Origin: Gehongia tenuis
Lineage (GTDB): Bacteria; Bacillota; Clostridia; Christensenellales; NSJ-53
DNA: 64,000 nucleotides
Direction: 5' to 3'
Assembly: GCF_014384795.1 (NCBI RefSeq)
Contig: NZ_JACRSR010000001.1
Location: 1,153,823 to 1,217,822 of the forward strand
The position numbers were made by a program, and so were the translations under genes. This document shows positions 1 through 8,774 of the stretch, in pieces; the stretch's first letter is position 1, and every line of letters starts with the position of its first letter. The notes beneath the pieces were generated by a model that searched no databases, had not been told where the DNA came from, and saw only the letters and a program-made list of their open reading frames with translations.

Positions 1-1214
1 CTGCTTTTTAGATCCCGCACCAGCCCCGTGATGGGCCGCGTGACCACTCTGCTGACCACGATCACCGTCACCACACCCAGGGTGAGCGAAATGCCCATGG
101 AGATAAGGATCAACGTCTTGACGTGGTTGACAATGCTGAGCAGGTCGTTTTTGCCAATGATGCCGATGAGCGCCCAGCGATCATTCTCAAAGGGCGTGTG
201 CGTATTATAGAGCTGCAAATACTGGACGCTGCCCACCGCTGCTTCGTTATAGCGCTCGCTCCTGGTGATCTCATAGTTGCTCTCGTATACTTCCTTACCC
301 TCAAGGGCGATCCCGTTTGCATCACCGAAGAGCTGCTTGTAGATGGGTCCGCTTTCGATCACATTGTCAAAGCTGCGTTCCTCCCCCTCCGCCACCGCCA
401 GCAGATAAGCGCCCTGTTTGTCCGTTGCGATCTCATCGTAGGGAAGAAGCTTTCGCAAATAATCCGTGGTGAGCTCCACACCCAGAACGCCGTAAGGCTT
501 GCCGTCAATCACCAGCGGGACGGAGTAGGTGATCACTTCAAGATCCTTTTCGCTCAGATGAAAGGGTCTGCTCCAATAGCCCAGATCCTGCCATCCAATC
601 TCCAAATGCTCCTTGGCGGCTTCATAGGGCTTAAAGAAAAAATCGCTCTGCTCCGTAAGCTTGAACCTGGGGGTCCACCACGTATCCATGGGAATGCCCA
701 TGCTCTTGGTCACATTGGAGGGAGCGCGCTCAATCAAAATATCCGAATTGTTCACCGAATTGGACTCCGGGTCGGTGTCCCGCAGATAGATTCCCGAATA
801 GGAGTCGTTTTCATTCAGATCATCAAAGACAATGAAGGCGCCGGTAACGGAATTCTTGCGAAGAAGATAGAGCACATCATCCGAAAGCCTCTCCAAAAGA
901 TCGGATGGCACACTGTCGTCACCATTGAGATGGGCAAGATCCATATTTTTCTCGGTCAGGTAGCTCTCAACCTCGTTATTCACCGCGCTCACCGAATCGC
1001 CCAGATTGGACCAGCGCTGCACCATCTCATTCTGAAGATAATTTTTCCGATTGATCACCCTTTGATTGAGAATATCAAAGGCGTTGTGGGTCATGGTGTT
1101 CAAGGTACCGCTCCATAAAATGGTACCAAAAAACAACCCCGTCTGAATCAGCATCACGAGAATCATGGGGACCATCAGTTTTTTCATGATGGAGTTGTTT
1201 TCTGATCGTCTCAT
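1..1214 (-). CDS. Cache-domain membrane sensor protein, partial (C-terminus beyond left edge)
   Basis: The gene runs off the window's left edge; about 404 residues of its N-terminal part are visible. After a short cytoplasmic start there is a membrane segment (about residues 9-31), a long extracellular region of about 340 residues, and a second membrane segment (about 376-396) followed at once by VTRPITGLVRDLK, which looks like the start of a HAMP linker. The extracellular part has the look of a double Cache sensor, including VPLVIDGKPYGVLGVEL near residue 240. The start chosen has GAGGT six bases upstream. It lies 22 bases after the stop of a solute-binding lipoprotein, so the two are probably one operon, a layout common for binding-protein-assisted sensing in Clostridia. 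The missing output domain could be a histidine kinase, a GGDEF domain or a chemoreceptor; the window cannot decide. Confidence 0.8.
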   Translation of the reverse strand, partial: MRRSENNSIMKKLMVPMILVMLIQTGLFFGTILWSGTLNTMTHNAFDILNQRVINRKNYLQNEMVQRWSNLGDSVSAVNNEVESYLTEKNMDLAHLNGDDSVPSDLLERLSDDVLYLLRKNSVTGAFIVFDDLNENDSYSGIYLRDTDPESNSVNNSDILIERAPSNVTKSMGIPMDTWWTPRFKLTEQSDFFFKPYEAAKEHLEIGWQDLGYWSRPFHLSEKDLEVITYSVPLVIDGKPYGVLGVELTTDYLRKLLPYDEIATDKQGAYLLAVAEGEERSFDNVIESGPIYKQLFGDANGIALEGKEVYESNYEITRSERYNEAAVGSVQYLQLYNTHTPFENDRWALIGIIGKNDLLSIVNHVKTLILISMGISLTLGVVTVIVVSRVVTRPITGLVRDLKS

Positions 1215-1236
1215 AGCGCTACCTCAAAAGGAGAAC

Positions 1237-2691
1237 TTACTCGATGGCCGCATTCAAATCGTTCTTAAAGGACGTCAGCCATGCGTTGAAGTGGTCATCG
1301 GTATCAAAACGGGCCACCGCATCCTTTCGGCTCACACCGCTCTGCATAAGGCTTACGATCTCGGCCCGGTCGGCGTTGGCCTGATCCATCATGGAGTTCT
1401 CAAGGACATTTCGGGCGGCGGTTCCGCCTTCAAAAGCTTTGTTGGTATAAAACGTATGGGTTTTGGTCATTTCAATGGCCACCGGGAAGGTTGCCTCAAG
1501 ATTCTTTGTGGTCGACGATTCCTCGGACTGCTTCAGGGCCGGCTCAATCATCGCCATATCATTGGCTTCCGTTTTGACGGGCAGGTAACCCGAACCCACG
1601 GAGAAATCAATGTTTCGCTGGGCTTCCGTGAACCACTTCAAAAAGACCGTCGCCGCATATTCCTTTTTCTCATCGGACTTGGTAACCACCATGCCCGCGC
1701 CCTGCTGCACGGCGTAGAGTTCCCCGCCTTCAAAATGGGGCGGCGCCATCACCCAGGGCTCGATATCATAGCTTTCACTGTCATCCACCGTCACCTTGTC
1801 GGGAAAATAGGCTGCCCCCGAGGTGGAGCCCACCAGGGCGATCAGATCTCCCGTCTTGGCATCATCGGAACGAAAGCGGCCATAGGCGCCAAAATAGCCG
1901 TTGATATAGGGCACATAAAAGTTGTCCCAGAGCTTGCGCATGATATCATCATCGACGTTCAGCTTCACCTTGCCCTGGTTCACCTCAAAGATTTCCGTGC
2001 CCAGCTGCCGGCAGCCGATAATAAAATAATTCGCCATGGCATCCCGGCCAAAGAATGCTTTGCCGTCATTGGGCTCCTCGGTAAGGCCGTCGGTCCATTC
2101 GTAATAGGCCTCCGCCGTGCGCACCAGGCCTTCCATGGTCTCAAGATCCTCCAGTTTAGCGCCGGTTGCCTCAGCGAACCGGTCCCAGTCGGTCTTGTTG
2201 AGCATGAATACCTCCGAGGACTTTGCGGTGGGAAAAATCTTGAGATGCCCTTCCGCATCAAAACGGCCCTCCTCAATATATGCAGGAACATACTGCGCCA
2301 GCTCTTCCTCGGTCAGATAGCTGTCCAGTTCGGCCACAAGGCCCAGCTGATCCACCTGATAGGCCGTATCCGCATAGGCGGCGAACACATCGGGAATATC
2401 GCCGGAACCCACCTTTTGATTGGCGGCATCGATGACCTTCTCAATCAGTTCGTTCACGTTGTTGCCCTGACTGAAGGCCTCCACGACAATGCCCTCATCC
2501 AGGCCCACCGTATCGTTGAACTCCGTCACCAGCTCATCGAAAGCGGTTTTCTGGGGCCCATTGTAATAATGCCATATTTCAATGGATACCGGATTTTTCG
2601 CATCCAGTATCTTCTTCTCCCCGCATCCCGAAAGCATGGCGGTTAACATGCATAAGACCGCCAGAAAACAAACTGCTTTTTTTATTCTCAT
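1237..2691 (-). CDS. Extracellular solute-binding lipoprotein (ABC-type family 1)
   Basis: This encodes a 484-residue secreted lipoprotein. The N-terminus has a basic start, a hydrophobic stretch and a lipobox LSGC with the lipidated cysteine near residue 23. The mature part begins ISIEIWHYYNG-type (VSIEIWHYYNGPQ), the usual opening of family 1 sugar-binding proteins, and contains AVQQGAGMVVTKSDEKKEYAATVFLKWFT, also typical. The ATG at 2691 is preferred over an upstream GTG or ATG because GGAGGT sits six bases before it. No permease or ATPase genes are next to it; instead the next gene is a Cache-domain membrane sensor. That context suggests sensing of an external ligand rather than, or as well as, import. 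The ligand cannot be read from sequence. Confidence 0.88.
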   Translation of the reverse strand: MRIKKAVCFLAVLCMLTAMLSGCGEKKILDAKNPVSIEIWHYYNGPQKTAFDELVTEFNDTVGLDEGIVVEAFSQGNNVNELIEKVIDAANQKVGSGDIPDVFAAYADTAYQVDQLGLVAELDSYLTEEELAQYVPAYIEEGRFDAEGHLKIFPTAKSSEVFMLNKTDWDRFAEATGAKLEDLETMEGLVRTAEAYYEWTDGLTEEPNDGKAFFGRDAMANYFIIGCRQLGTEIFEVNQGKVKLNVDDDIMRKLWDNFYVPYINGYFGAYGRFRSDDAKTGDLIALVGSTSGAAYFPDKVTVDDSESYDIEPWVMAPPHFEGGELYAVQQGAGMVVTKSDEKKEYAATVFLKWFTEAQRNIDFSVGSGYLPVKTEANDMAMIEPALKQSEESSTTKNLEATFPVAIEMTKTHTFYTNKAFEGGTAARNVLENSMMDQANADRAEIVSLMQSGVSRKDAVARFDTDDHFNAWLTSFKNDLNAAIE

Positions 2692-2715
2692 ATCCATACC
2701 TCCCACTAAAGGAAC

Positions 2716-2721
2716 ATTATA
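2716..2721 (-). promoter_or_regulatory. Probable -10 element for the binding-protein/sensor operon
   Basis: A perfect TATAAT on the minus strand lies 25 bases before the lipoprotein start. I see no good -35 at the normal distance, so this may need an activator or be a weaker promoter. Confidence 0.45.
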
Positions 2722-2824
2722 TCAGCAAACCCTATGGACGGATAGCACAATACGCTAAAATGATACGTTTTTCTGCAGATTTAAGGAAATCAAAGAAAGG
2801 TTAGCTGCTTTTCCGTGAGTTCGT

Positions 2825-3676
2825 TCATCTTTTTCTTAAAGGTGCCATATAGCTTCCCGAGAGATGGTAGGCATCCCGCACGGCATGAACCATTTTGTAA
2901 AGTTCATCCTTGTAGGCCTTGCCCGCTCCGCCCGTGGCATAAAGCTTTTGGTATTTGGGAAGCAGCTCCGGGAATTCGTGAGCGATAAAATCCATGAACA
3001 CATTGCGCGTTTGCCCCCGCAGGTACAAAGTCCCCGGCAAAACATAGTCCACCTCGGCATCCCGTCCCCCGGCAAAAAGCCCTTCCATGTTGTTTCGATT
3101 GTCCGTAAGATAGGGTAAAATGGGCATCACATGCAGACCCGTACAGGCGTTGGTATCCCTCATGGCCTTCAGCATGGCGAAACGGCGTTTTGAGCTTACG
3201 GCTCCCGGCTCCAGCTTGGCTTGAAGCTGCTCATCCACCGTGGTGATGGTGGCCGCAATATTTACCATCGCAACATGGGACAGCTCATCGATGAGTTCCA
3301 GGTCCCGCAAAATAAGATCCGATTTGGTGGATATGATCACCGGTGTGCGATAGCGAATGAAAAGTTTGAGCACCTCCGGCATGATCTTGCGCTCCCGCTC
3401 CCAGGGCTGATAGCTATCCGTCACCCCGCCGATGCTGACGATCTCCCGCTTCCAATTCGGCGAGGCCAGCTCTTTTTCCAGCTTCTCCAGAATGTTGGTT
3501 TTCGCAAAGATATCTCCAAAAAAATCCCCGGAGTCCAGATAGCGGTGGGAGTAGATGGCAAAGCAGTATCTGCAACGGTGTTCACAGCCCCGATACAGAT
3601 TTAGGTCCCATGCAAAGGGAATTTTTCGCTTCAGTTTATGCAAAGCGCTCTCGCAGGTAATCTCATGATAGTTCAT
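2825..3676 (-). CDS. SPL-family radical SAM protein (spore photolyase-like)
   Basis: A 283-residue radical SAM protein of the COG1533 (SplB-like) type. The iron-sulfur motif is C31-x3-C35-x2-C38 (GCEHRCRYC), followed by AIYSHRYLDSGDFF and, further on, SIGGVTDSYQPWERER and IISTKSDLILRDLELI, all characteristic of this family. Spore photolyase itself repairs spore photoproduct, but most relatives of this length have no assigned substrate and I do not assign one. The ATG at 3676 has GAGG eight bases upstream; the TTG at 3682 is too close to it. The start is two bases after the stop of the large GGDEF/EAL gene, so translation is probably coupled. Confidence 0.88.
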   Translation of the reverse strand: MNYHEITCESALHKLKRKIPFAWDLNLYRGCEHRCRYCFAIYSHRYLDSGDFFGDIFAKTNILEKLEKELASPNWKREIVSIGGVTDSYQPWERERKIMPEVLKLFIRYRTPVIISTKSDLILRDLELIDELSHVAMVNIAATITTVDEQLQAKLEPGAVSSKRRFAMLKAMRDTNACTGLHVMPILPYLTDNRNNMEGLFAGGRDAEVDYVLPGTLYLRGQTRNVFMDFIAHEFPELLPKYQKLYATGGAGKAYKDELYKMVHAVRDAYHLSGSYMAPLRKR

Positions 3677-3678
3677 AT

Positions 3679-6600
3679 TCAATGCCTCAGCTGATTCAAT
3701 TCTTCTTCGGGCATGGGGCGTCCAAAGAGAAAGCCCTGGATAAAATCCAGATTCATGGGCCTAACAATGTCGTATTCCTCCTGGGTTTCCACGCCCTCCA
3801 GACACACCTTGATGCCCACGTCGTGGCACAATTCAACAATGAACCGAATAAAGGTGGCATCAAAGGTGCTGGAGCGGATATCCCGGATGAATGCCCGGTC
3901 GATCTTCACCACATCGGCAGGACAGTTTTTTAGAATCTCCAGGGAGGAATATCCCGTCCCAAAATCATCCATGGCAATACGGATCCCCAACCCCCGTATC
4001 TTTTGAAACACGTGGGCCAATGCGTCAATGCTGGATACAATATTGCTTTCGGTAAGCTCCACAATGATATTATTTGCATCCACACCATACTTTTTGAGCG
4101 TCTCATCCATGAAATCCACAAAATCCTGCTCGATCAGCTGCAGATAGGACAAATTGATGCTCATGGTAAAGTCCGCGGACTTGTGTACGCACTGGGCGTA
4201 AGCCCTTATCGCACGGTCAAATACCCAGCGGCCCACTGGATGGATGAGCCCGCTCTCCTCGAGAAGCGGAATAAATTCACCCGGCGCGATGGAGCCATAT
4301 TCATCACACCGCCAGCGGCACAGGGCCTCCGCGCCCTTCAGTTTTTGTGTATCCGCGTAGATCTGAGGCTGGTAGTTAAGTTCAAATCCCTGGAAATGGT
4401 TCTCCACGCTCGTTCGAAGAAGCTCCGTGATCTCCAAAGCCCGCTCCTTGTGCTGCAAAATGTTTTTTGCAAAAAAGGCCAAACGATTCTTGCCTTTAAG
4501 CTTGGCATATTCCAGCGAATAATCGGCGTGCTTGATGAGCTCAAGATAGTTCTGGCCGTCCTCGGGATAGAAGACGCAGCCGGCGGACAGCGTACAGAAA
4601 TACTTCCTGCCGCCGTATTCCTGCTGATGGTTGAAGGTTTGGTAGATGTTCTCGTAGATTGCCCGCATATCCTCCGGCGAAGCGCCGCTAAAGAGCACGG
4701 CAAACTCATCGCCGTCCCTACGATAGACGGCGGCGCTCTCCGGCAGCAGGGACTGAATCTTTTGGGAGGTGATGCGGATAACCTCATCGCCAAAGAACCG
4801 GTCATACAGATCGTTCACCCGTTTGAATTCATCCATCCCCAGAACCATGATCCCCAGCCTTTGGCGGGGCCGGTCCTCAAGAAAGGCCTTGATTTGATCC
4901 TCGAATTCAAACTTGTTGAACAGTCCTGTCAGGTGATCAATCTTGTTCTTTTTGCCGAGGTTGGTGATCATGCCGGCAAAGAGCACCGGCTCACCCTTCT
5001 CATCCCGCTCCAGATGGCCCCGGCACCGCATCCACACCCATTCTCCCTTGCGGTTCTTGGCCCGATATTCCACGCTGTGATAGTCTGCACGGCCGTCGGC
5101 GATCTCCTGGTTGGCTTCCAGGAATGCCTGTTTATCCTGTTCATGTACCCGGGCTCCCCATACCGCGGCGGCATTTTCGATCACCTCTCCCGGAAGATCG
5201 AATTCCTCCACCATGGCCCTCGGATACCGGAATACCCCCGTTTTCATGTTGCAGACATAGATGTAGTCGTCGGTGCTCTGCACCAGCGCATCGTAGAGCC
5301 GGTCCGTATCGTATTGAAAACTTTTGATATCATACGCAGCTCTCTCGTCCATTCGAATGCGCTTTTGTTCCGCACGCTCGATATGAAAGGCCCGTTTCTG
5401 CTCGTACATGCGCTCATCCACACGGCCTAAAATTTCGCTCTCGTCCAGGGTATCCTCCGGTTTGACCTCCAATATGCCATAGCAAAAACCAATGGTATAG
5501 GGCTTTCCCAGGGCCTCGCCTTTCTCTGCCATTCTTTTTTTGATATCGGCAACGACCTGCGCCGCTTCCGTCTCATCCCTATTTTTCATGACGATGATGA
5601 ATTCATCGCCGCTCAGCCGGAAGGCGTAATCATCCTTTTTCAGACACTCCCGCACGCTGTCGGCGATGATCTGGATCAGAATATCTCCCTCCGCGTGGCC
5701 GTAGGCATCATTGATTTCCTTGAGCAGATTGATATCATACATGCAAACGCTGACGGGAACCTTCTCACGTACGCCTTCAAGGAGGGTGCGCTGGAGCGCC
5801 AGTTTTCCAGCCCGGCGGTTCAGCAGCTGGGTCAGTTCATCCACACTGGCAGCTCTTGAGAGAAGCTTTGAATCGGTCACATCCACCGACTGCTGGTAAT
5901 GCACCAGAGAGCCGTCAAACCATTGAATAAGGTCATCGTGATTCTCATAGATTCTCCCCGTGACCGAGTTATGTTCCTCCCAGATCTGTACCCCGCCGTC
6001 CGGATTGTTCAGCATCTTTCTCACAGGGCAGAAGTGACACCGTCCGGTCATGCCCTTTTGCAGAACCTTCCAGCAGATTTCGCCTTCCGGATTGTCCAGT
6101 CCAAAGGCATCCTTCATCGTGCGGTTCATAAAAAGAATTTGGTCCGTCTTGGGGTCGGTCACATAGATATTGACCCGCATGCTGTCCATAATGGCATTGA
6201 TTGCCCAGTTTTGCTGCAAAAGATTATCATGGGAGTTCTTATTGGCAAAGGATATGCTGATAATGGTGACAAGGAGCTTCAGCGCCCCCTTTTCCTGATC
6301 CGTCCAGGGACCGCTTTCCTTGCCAAAATAAGCGAAGCCCAAAATCTCATGATCATGTGCAATGGGAAAAAGGGTGGGATCATAGTCGAGGCGCCTTCCG
6401 CCCATGGAGCTTTCCACCATGGTTTTCAAAGTGTCATCCTCAATCCGTCCCTCTTTGCTGTAAACCGCCATCAGTTCGGCAAGCCGCTTCGAGAGAAAAT
6501 CCACGTAAAACGCTTCACATTCCTGTGATGCCGCGCCCCAAAAAGCCGATTCCTTCACCTCGGCCCTTTCATTGCAGCGCACCAGAGCAAGACGGCAGAC

Positions 6601-6723
6601 CGGCACGGAACCCTGAATATAGCCTGCCAGCTGTTGGGCCGCATCCATCAAAGTGCCGGAACCATTCAGGAATGGTTCCAGCACCTTTAGATCGTTATAG
6701 AGTTTGAACAGATAGTGTTCCAT
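3679..6723 (-). CDS. Multidomain c-di-GMP protein: PAS-GGDEF-PAS-GGDEF-EAL
   Basis: A 1014-residue soluble protein for cyclic-di-GMP turnover. Residues 1-165 look like a GAF-type sensor. A PAS-like region (about 170-290) holds a cysteine cluster, CWKVLQKGMTGRCHFCP. The first GGDEF domain has SGDEF near residue 371; a second PAS/PAC region (about 475-590) ends in RKGEWVWMRCRGH; the second GGDEF domain has DGDEF near 670; the EAL domain starts with GAEALCRW near 798. EAL catalytic residues look complete: INLS, ELTES, MDDFGTGYSSL, VKIDRAF and EGVET. The phosphodiesterase is therefore probably active. Whether either cyclase works is less clear, since both signatures change the first glycine. No membrane segment is seen. 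GGAG lies seven bases before the start. It sits between a methyltransferase gene (24-base gap) and a radical SAM gene. Confidence 0.92.
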   Translation of the reverse strand: MEHYLFKLYNDLKVLEPFLNGSGTLMDAAQQLAGYIQGSVPVCRLALVRCNERAEVKESAFWGAASQECEAFYVDFLSKRLAELMAVYSKEGRIEDDTLKTMVESSMGGRRLDYDPTLFPIAHDHEILGFAYFGKESGPWTDQEKGALKLLVTIISISFANKNSHDNLLQQNWAINAIMDSMRVNIYVTDPKTDQILFMNRTMKDAFGLDNPEGEICWKVLQKGMTGRCHFCPVRKMLNNPDGGVQIWEEHNSVTGRIYENHDDLIQWFDGSLVHYQQSVDVTDSKLLSRAASVDELTQLLNRRAGKLALQRTLLEGVREKVPVSVCMYDINLLKEINDAYGHAEGDILIQIIADSVRECLKKDDYAFRLSGDEFIIVMKNRDETEAAQVVADIKKRMAEKGEALGKPYTIGFCYGILEVKPEDTLDESEILGRVDERMYEQKRAFHIERAEQKRIRMDERAAYDIKSFQYDTDRLYDALVQSTDDYIYVCNMKTGVFRYPRAMVEEFDLPGEVIENAAAVWGARVHEQDKQAFLEANQEIADGRADYHSVEYRAKNRKGEWVWMRCRGHLERDEKGEPVLFAGMITNLGKKNKIDHLTGLFNKFEFEDQIKAFLEDRPRQRLGIMVLGMDEFKRVNDLYDRFFGDEVIRITSQKIQSLLPESAAVYRRDGDEFAVLFSGASPEDMRAIYENIYQTFNHQQEYGGRKYFCTLSAGCVFYPEDGQNYLELIKHADYSLEYAKLKGKNRLAFFAKNILQHKERALEITELLRTSVENHFQGFELNYQPQIYADTQKLKGAEALCRWRCDEYGSIAPGEFIPLLEESGLIHPVGRWVFDRAIRAYAQCVHKSADFTMSINLSYLQLIEQDFVDFMDETLKKYGVDANNIIVELTESNIVSSIDALAHVFQKIRGLGIRIAMDDFGTGYSSLEILKNCPADVVKIDRAFIRDIRSSTFDATFIRFIVELCHDVGIKVCLEGVETQEEYDIVRPMNLDFIQGFLFGRPMPEEELNQLRH

Positions 6724-6747
6724 ATCTTTTCTCCCCGATCCTGCCCT

Positions 6748-7518
6748 CTAAATGGCAGCTTTTTGCCCCATGTACAATTCCATGGTATCGTGTACTGTCA
6801 TGACGCCGCCGCCGGCCTCAATGGCCGCCATGATCTCCCTTTCAAAGGCCAAGCGAACCGTTTCCTCCATGGCATTGTGATCGGAATAGGTTCGCAGCAG
6901 ACGCACATATGCCTCCGGCCCAAACCGCCGCTCGCCGAAGTACTGTTTTGCCGTAACGGAGTGAAACCCGTAATTTTTTAAATATTCCTCCGCCGCGGCA
7001 TATTTGCCAGCGCTCTGCGCCGAAGGTCTGCTGTTCGGGCGGTACTTGGCATACACCTTCTGGACGCCCCGATGAACGGGATCATCCTCCCGGGAGGCAT
7101 GGGGACAATTCCAGAAAAAAGCCGCCCAGCCGCCGGGTTTCAGCAGCTCCAGCACCTTGGGATAGCCAATCTCGGGCGAAATCCAGTGGAAGGCCGTGGC
7201 AGCATAGACAAGATCGAAGGATGACGGCGGGCAGACATAGGCCTCAAAGGTCGTCTGCACCACCGAAAAATCAGCATCCTTATATTTCACAGCCACATAC
7301 CTGGCCAAATGCTCTCCCATCTCCACGGCCGTGACCCGGCAGCCCTGCTTCAAAAAAGGCTGGGTTGCCTGGCCCGTGCCCACGCCAATCTCAAGCGCCG
7401 TCGTACCGGAGCCTGCGCCGGCAAGGGTCATTACGTCGGCGAAGAGCTCCGGACAGTAGCGCGGTCTCAGCTCATCGTAGTTTTGGGGATCCTTATCAAA
7501 GGCGGAAGCCTTGCTCAC
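6748..7518 (-). CDS. Class I SAM-dependent methyltransferase
   Basis: A 256-residue methyltransferase of the UbiE/Tam-like group. The SAM-binding loop LEIGVGTGQATQPFL is at about residues 43-57, the acidic end of strand 2 is VTAVEMG, and post-motif DLVYAATAFHWISPE matches small-molecule methyltransferases of this class. The N-terminus FDKDPQNYDELRPRYC is typical of the family. Substrate unknown. The start is GTG with GGAG eight bases upstream, and it overlaps the stop of the aminotransferase gene by four bases (GTGA), so the two are translationally coupled. Confidence 0.85.
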   Translation of the reverse strand: MSKASAFDKDPQNYDELRPRYCPELFADVMTLAGAGSGTTALEIGVGTGQATQPFLKQGCRVTAVEMGEHLARYVAVKYKDADFSVVQTTFEAYVCPPSSFDLVYAATAFHWISPEIGYPKVLELLKPGGWAAFFWNCPHASREDDPVHRGVQKVYAKYRPNSRPSAQSAGKYAAAEEYLKNYGFHSVTAKQYFGERRFGPEAYVRLLRTYSDHNAMEETVRLAFEREIMAAIEAGGGVMTVHDTMELYMGQKAAI

Positions 7519-8699
7519 TTATACGTCTCCGCCAGCTTTTGGAAAGCGGGCATGGAGCGTTCAATCTGCTCCGTCTTTACGCAGTAGGCAATGCGAACAT
7601 AGCCCGGACACCCGAAGTCATCGCCAGGCACGAGCAATAGGTCAAACTTTTTGGCCCTCTCGCAGAAGGCATTGGCGTCCTCCTCCATGGCCTTCACGAA
7701 AAGATAGAAGGCTCCGTCCGGCTTCACGCAGGTGTACCCGAATTCCGTAAGTCCATTGTAGAGCAGATCCCGATTCTTTTTATACACCGAAATATCCGAC
7801 GTTTTTCCCTCGCATCGGGCCACCATCTGCTGAAAAAGACTGGGCGCACAAACATAACCCAGAGCGCGGCCCGCGCCGCAGATTGCGGCATAGGTCTTTT
7901 CAAAATCCACAATTTCGCCGGGCACGAGCACATAACCGATCCTCTCGCCCGGCAGGGACAAGGATTTGCTGTAGGAATAGCACACCAGCGTATTCTTATA
8001 ATACTTTGTCAGGAAGGGTACCTTTCCGCCATCGTAGACGATTTCCCGGTAGGGCTCGTCGGTCACAAGATAGATGGGATGACCCAAGGCTTCAGATTTT
8101 TCCGTCAGAATGCGGCACAGCCGCACGATGGTCTCCTCCGAATAGATGGCGCCGGAGGGGTTGTTGGGCGAGTTAATGATCACGGCCTTGGTATGCTCAC
8201 CGATCATGGCCTCAAACTTCTCAAAATCGATCTGGAAGTCCTCATAATTGGGCGGTACCACCTTCAGCGTTCCGCCCGCAGCCTCCACGAATACGCGGTA
8301 TTCCGTAAAGAAGGGTGCAAAGGCGATAAATTCATCCCCCGGCACAGCCAACGCCTTGAAACAAACGCTGAGGGATGCCGCTGCGCCCACCGTCATGTAG
8401 AGGTTGCCCGCGTCAAAATTCGTACCGAACCGGCTGTTCAGGGATTCGGCAATCTGCTGACGAACCTTGGCATCTCCCTGAGCAGAGGTATAGCCGTGAA
8501 CCAGCACCGGGTCCCCATTCTGCAGCAGATCCAGCAGCGTTTCCTTGACGCACTCCGGCGGCGGCACACTGGGATTGCCCAAACTGAAATCAAATACGTT
8601 TTCCGCACCCACTTCTGCGGCACGCTTCTTGCCAAATTCAAAGATCTCCCGGATCACCGAGCGTTTACTGCCCAGTTCCACCATCTTTTGCGAAATCAT
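7515..8699 (-). CDS. Class I/II aminotransferase
   Basis: A 394-residue PLP-dependent aminotransferase. Family signatures are SLGNPSVPPP near the N-terminus, the NSPNNPSGAIYS substrate and cofactor loop, TDEPYREIVYD, and the PLP-binding lysine in CYSYSKSLSLPGERIGY near residue 243. The start at 8699 has AGGG about six bases upstream; an ATG-like start 12 codons earlier lacks a site. It is the first gene of a probable operon with a methyltransferase, the c-di-GMP protein and the radical SAM protein. The amino acid substrate cannot be named; relatives of this subgroup are usually annotated only as pyridoxal phosphate-dependent aminotransferase. Confidence 0.9.
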   Translation of the reverse strand: MISQKMVELGSKRSVIREIFEFGKKRAAEVGAENVFDFSLGNPSVPPPECVKETLLDLLQNGDPVLVHGYTSAQGDAKVRQQIAESLNSRFGTNFDAGNLYMTVGAAASLSVCFKALAVPGDEFIAFAPFFTEYRVFVEAAGGTLKVVPPNYEDFQIDFEKFEAMIGEHTKAVIINSPNNPSGAIYSEETIVRLCRILTEKSEALGHPIYLVTDEPYREIVYDGGKVPFLTKYYKNTLVCYSYSKSLSLPGERIGYVLVPGEIVDFEKTYAAICGAGRALGYVCAPSLFQQMVARCEGKTSDISVYKKNRDLLYNGLTEFGYTCVKPDGAFYLFVKAMEEDANAFCERAKKFDLLLVPGDDFGCPGYVRIAYCVKTEQIERSMPAFQKLAETYK

Positions 8700-8774
8700 A
8701 TCATCCCTACCCTTCAAATGTTCTCTATAACCCAATAAAATTCTACACGATTTTTATGAATCCTGCCAGCTTCT

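Noticed and set aside
123..2646. Long plus-strand open frames
   Set aside because: They lie antisense to the Cache sensor and the lipoprotein, have no family motifs or ribosome sites, and arise from the high G+C content.
4003..5430. 475-codon plus-strand frame
   Set aside because: Antisense to the GGDEF/EAL gene; its translation has no recognisable domain.
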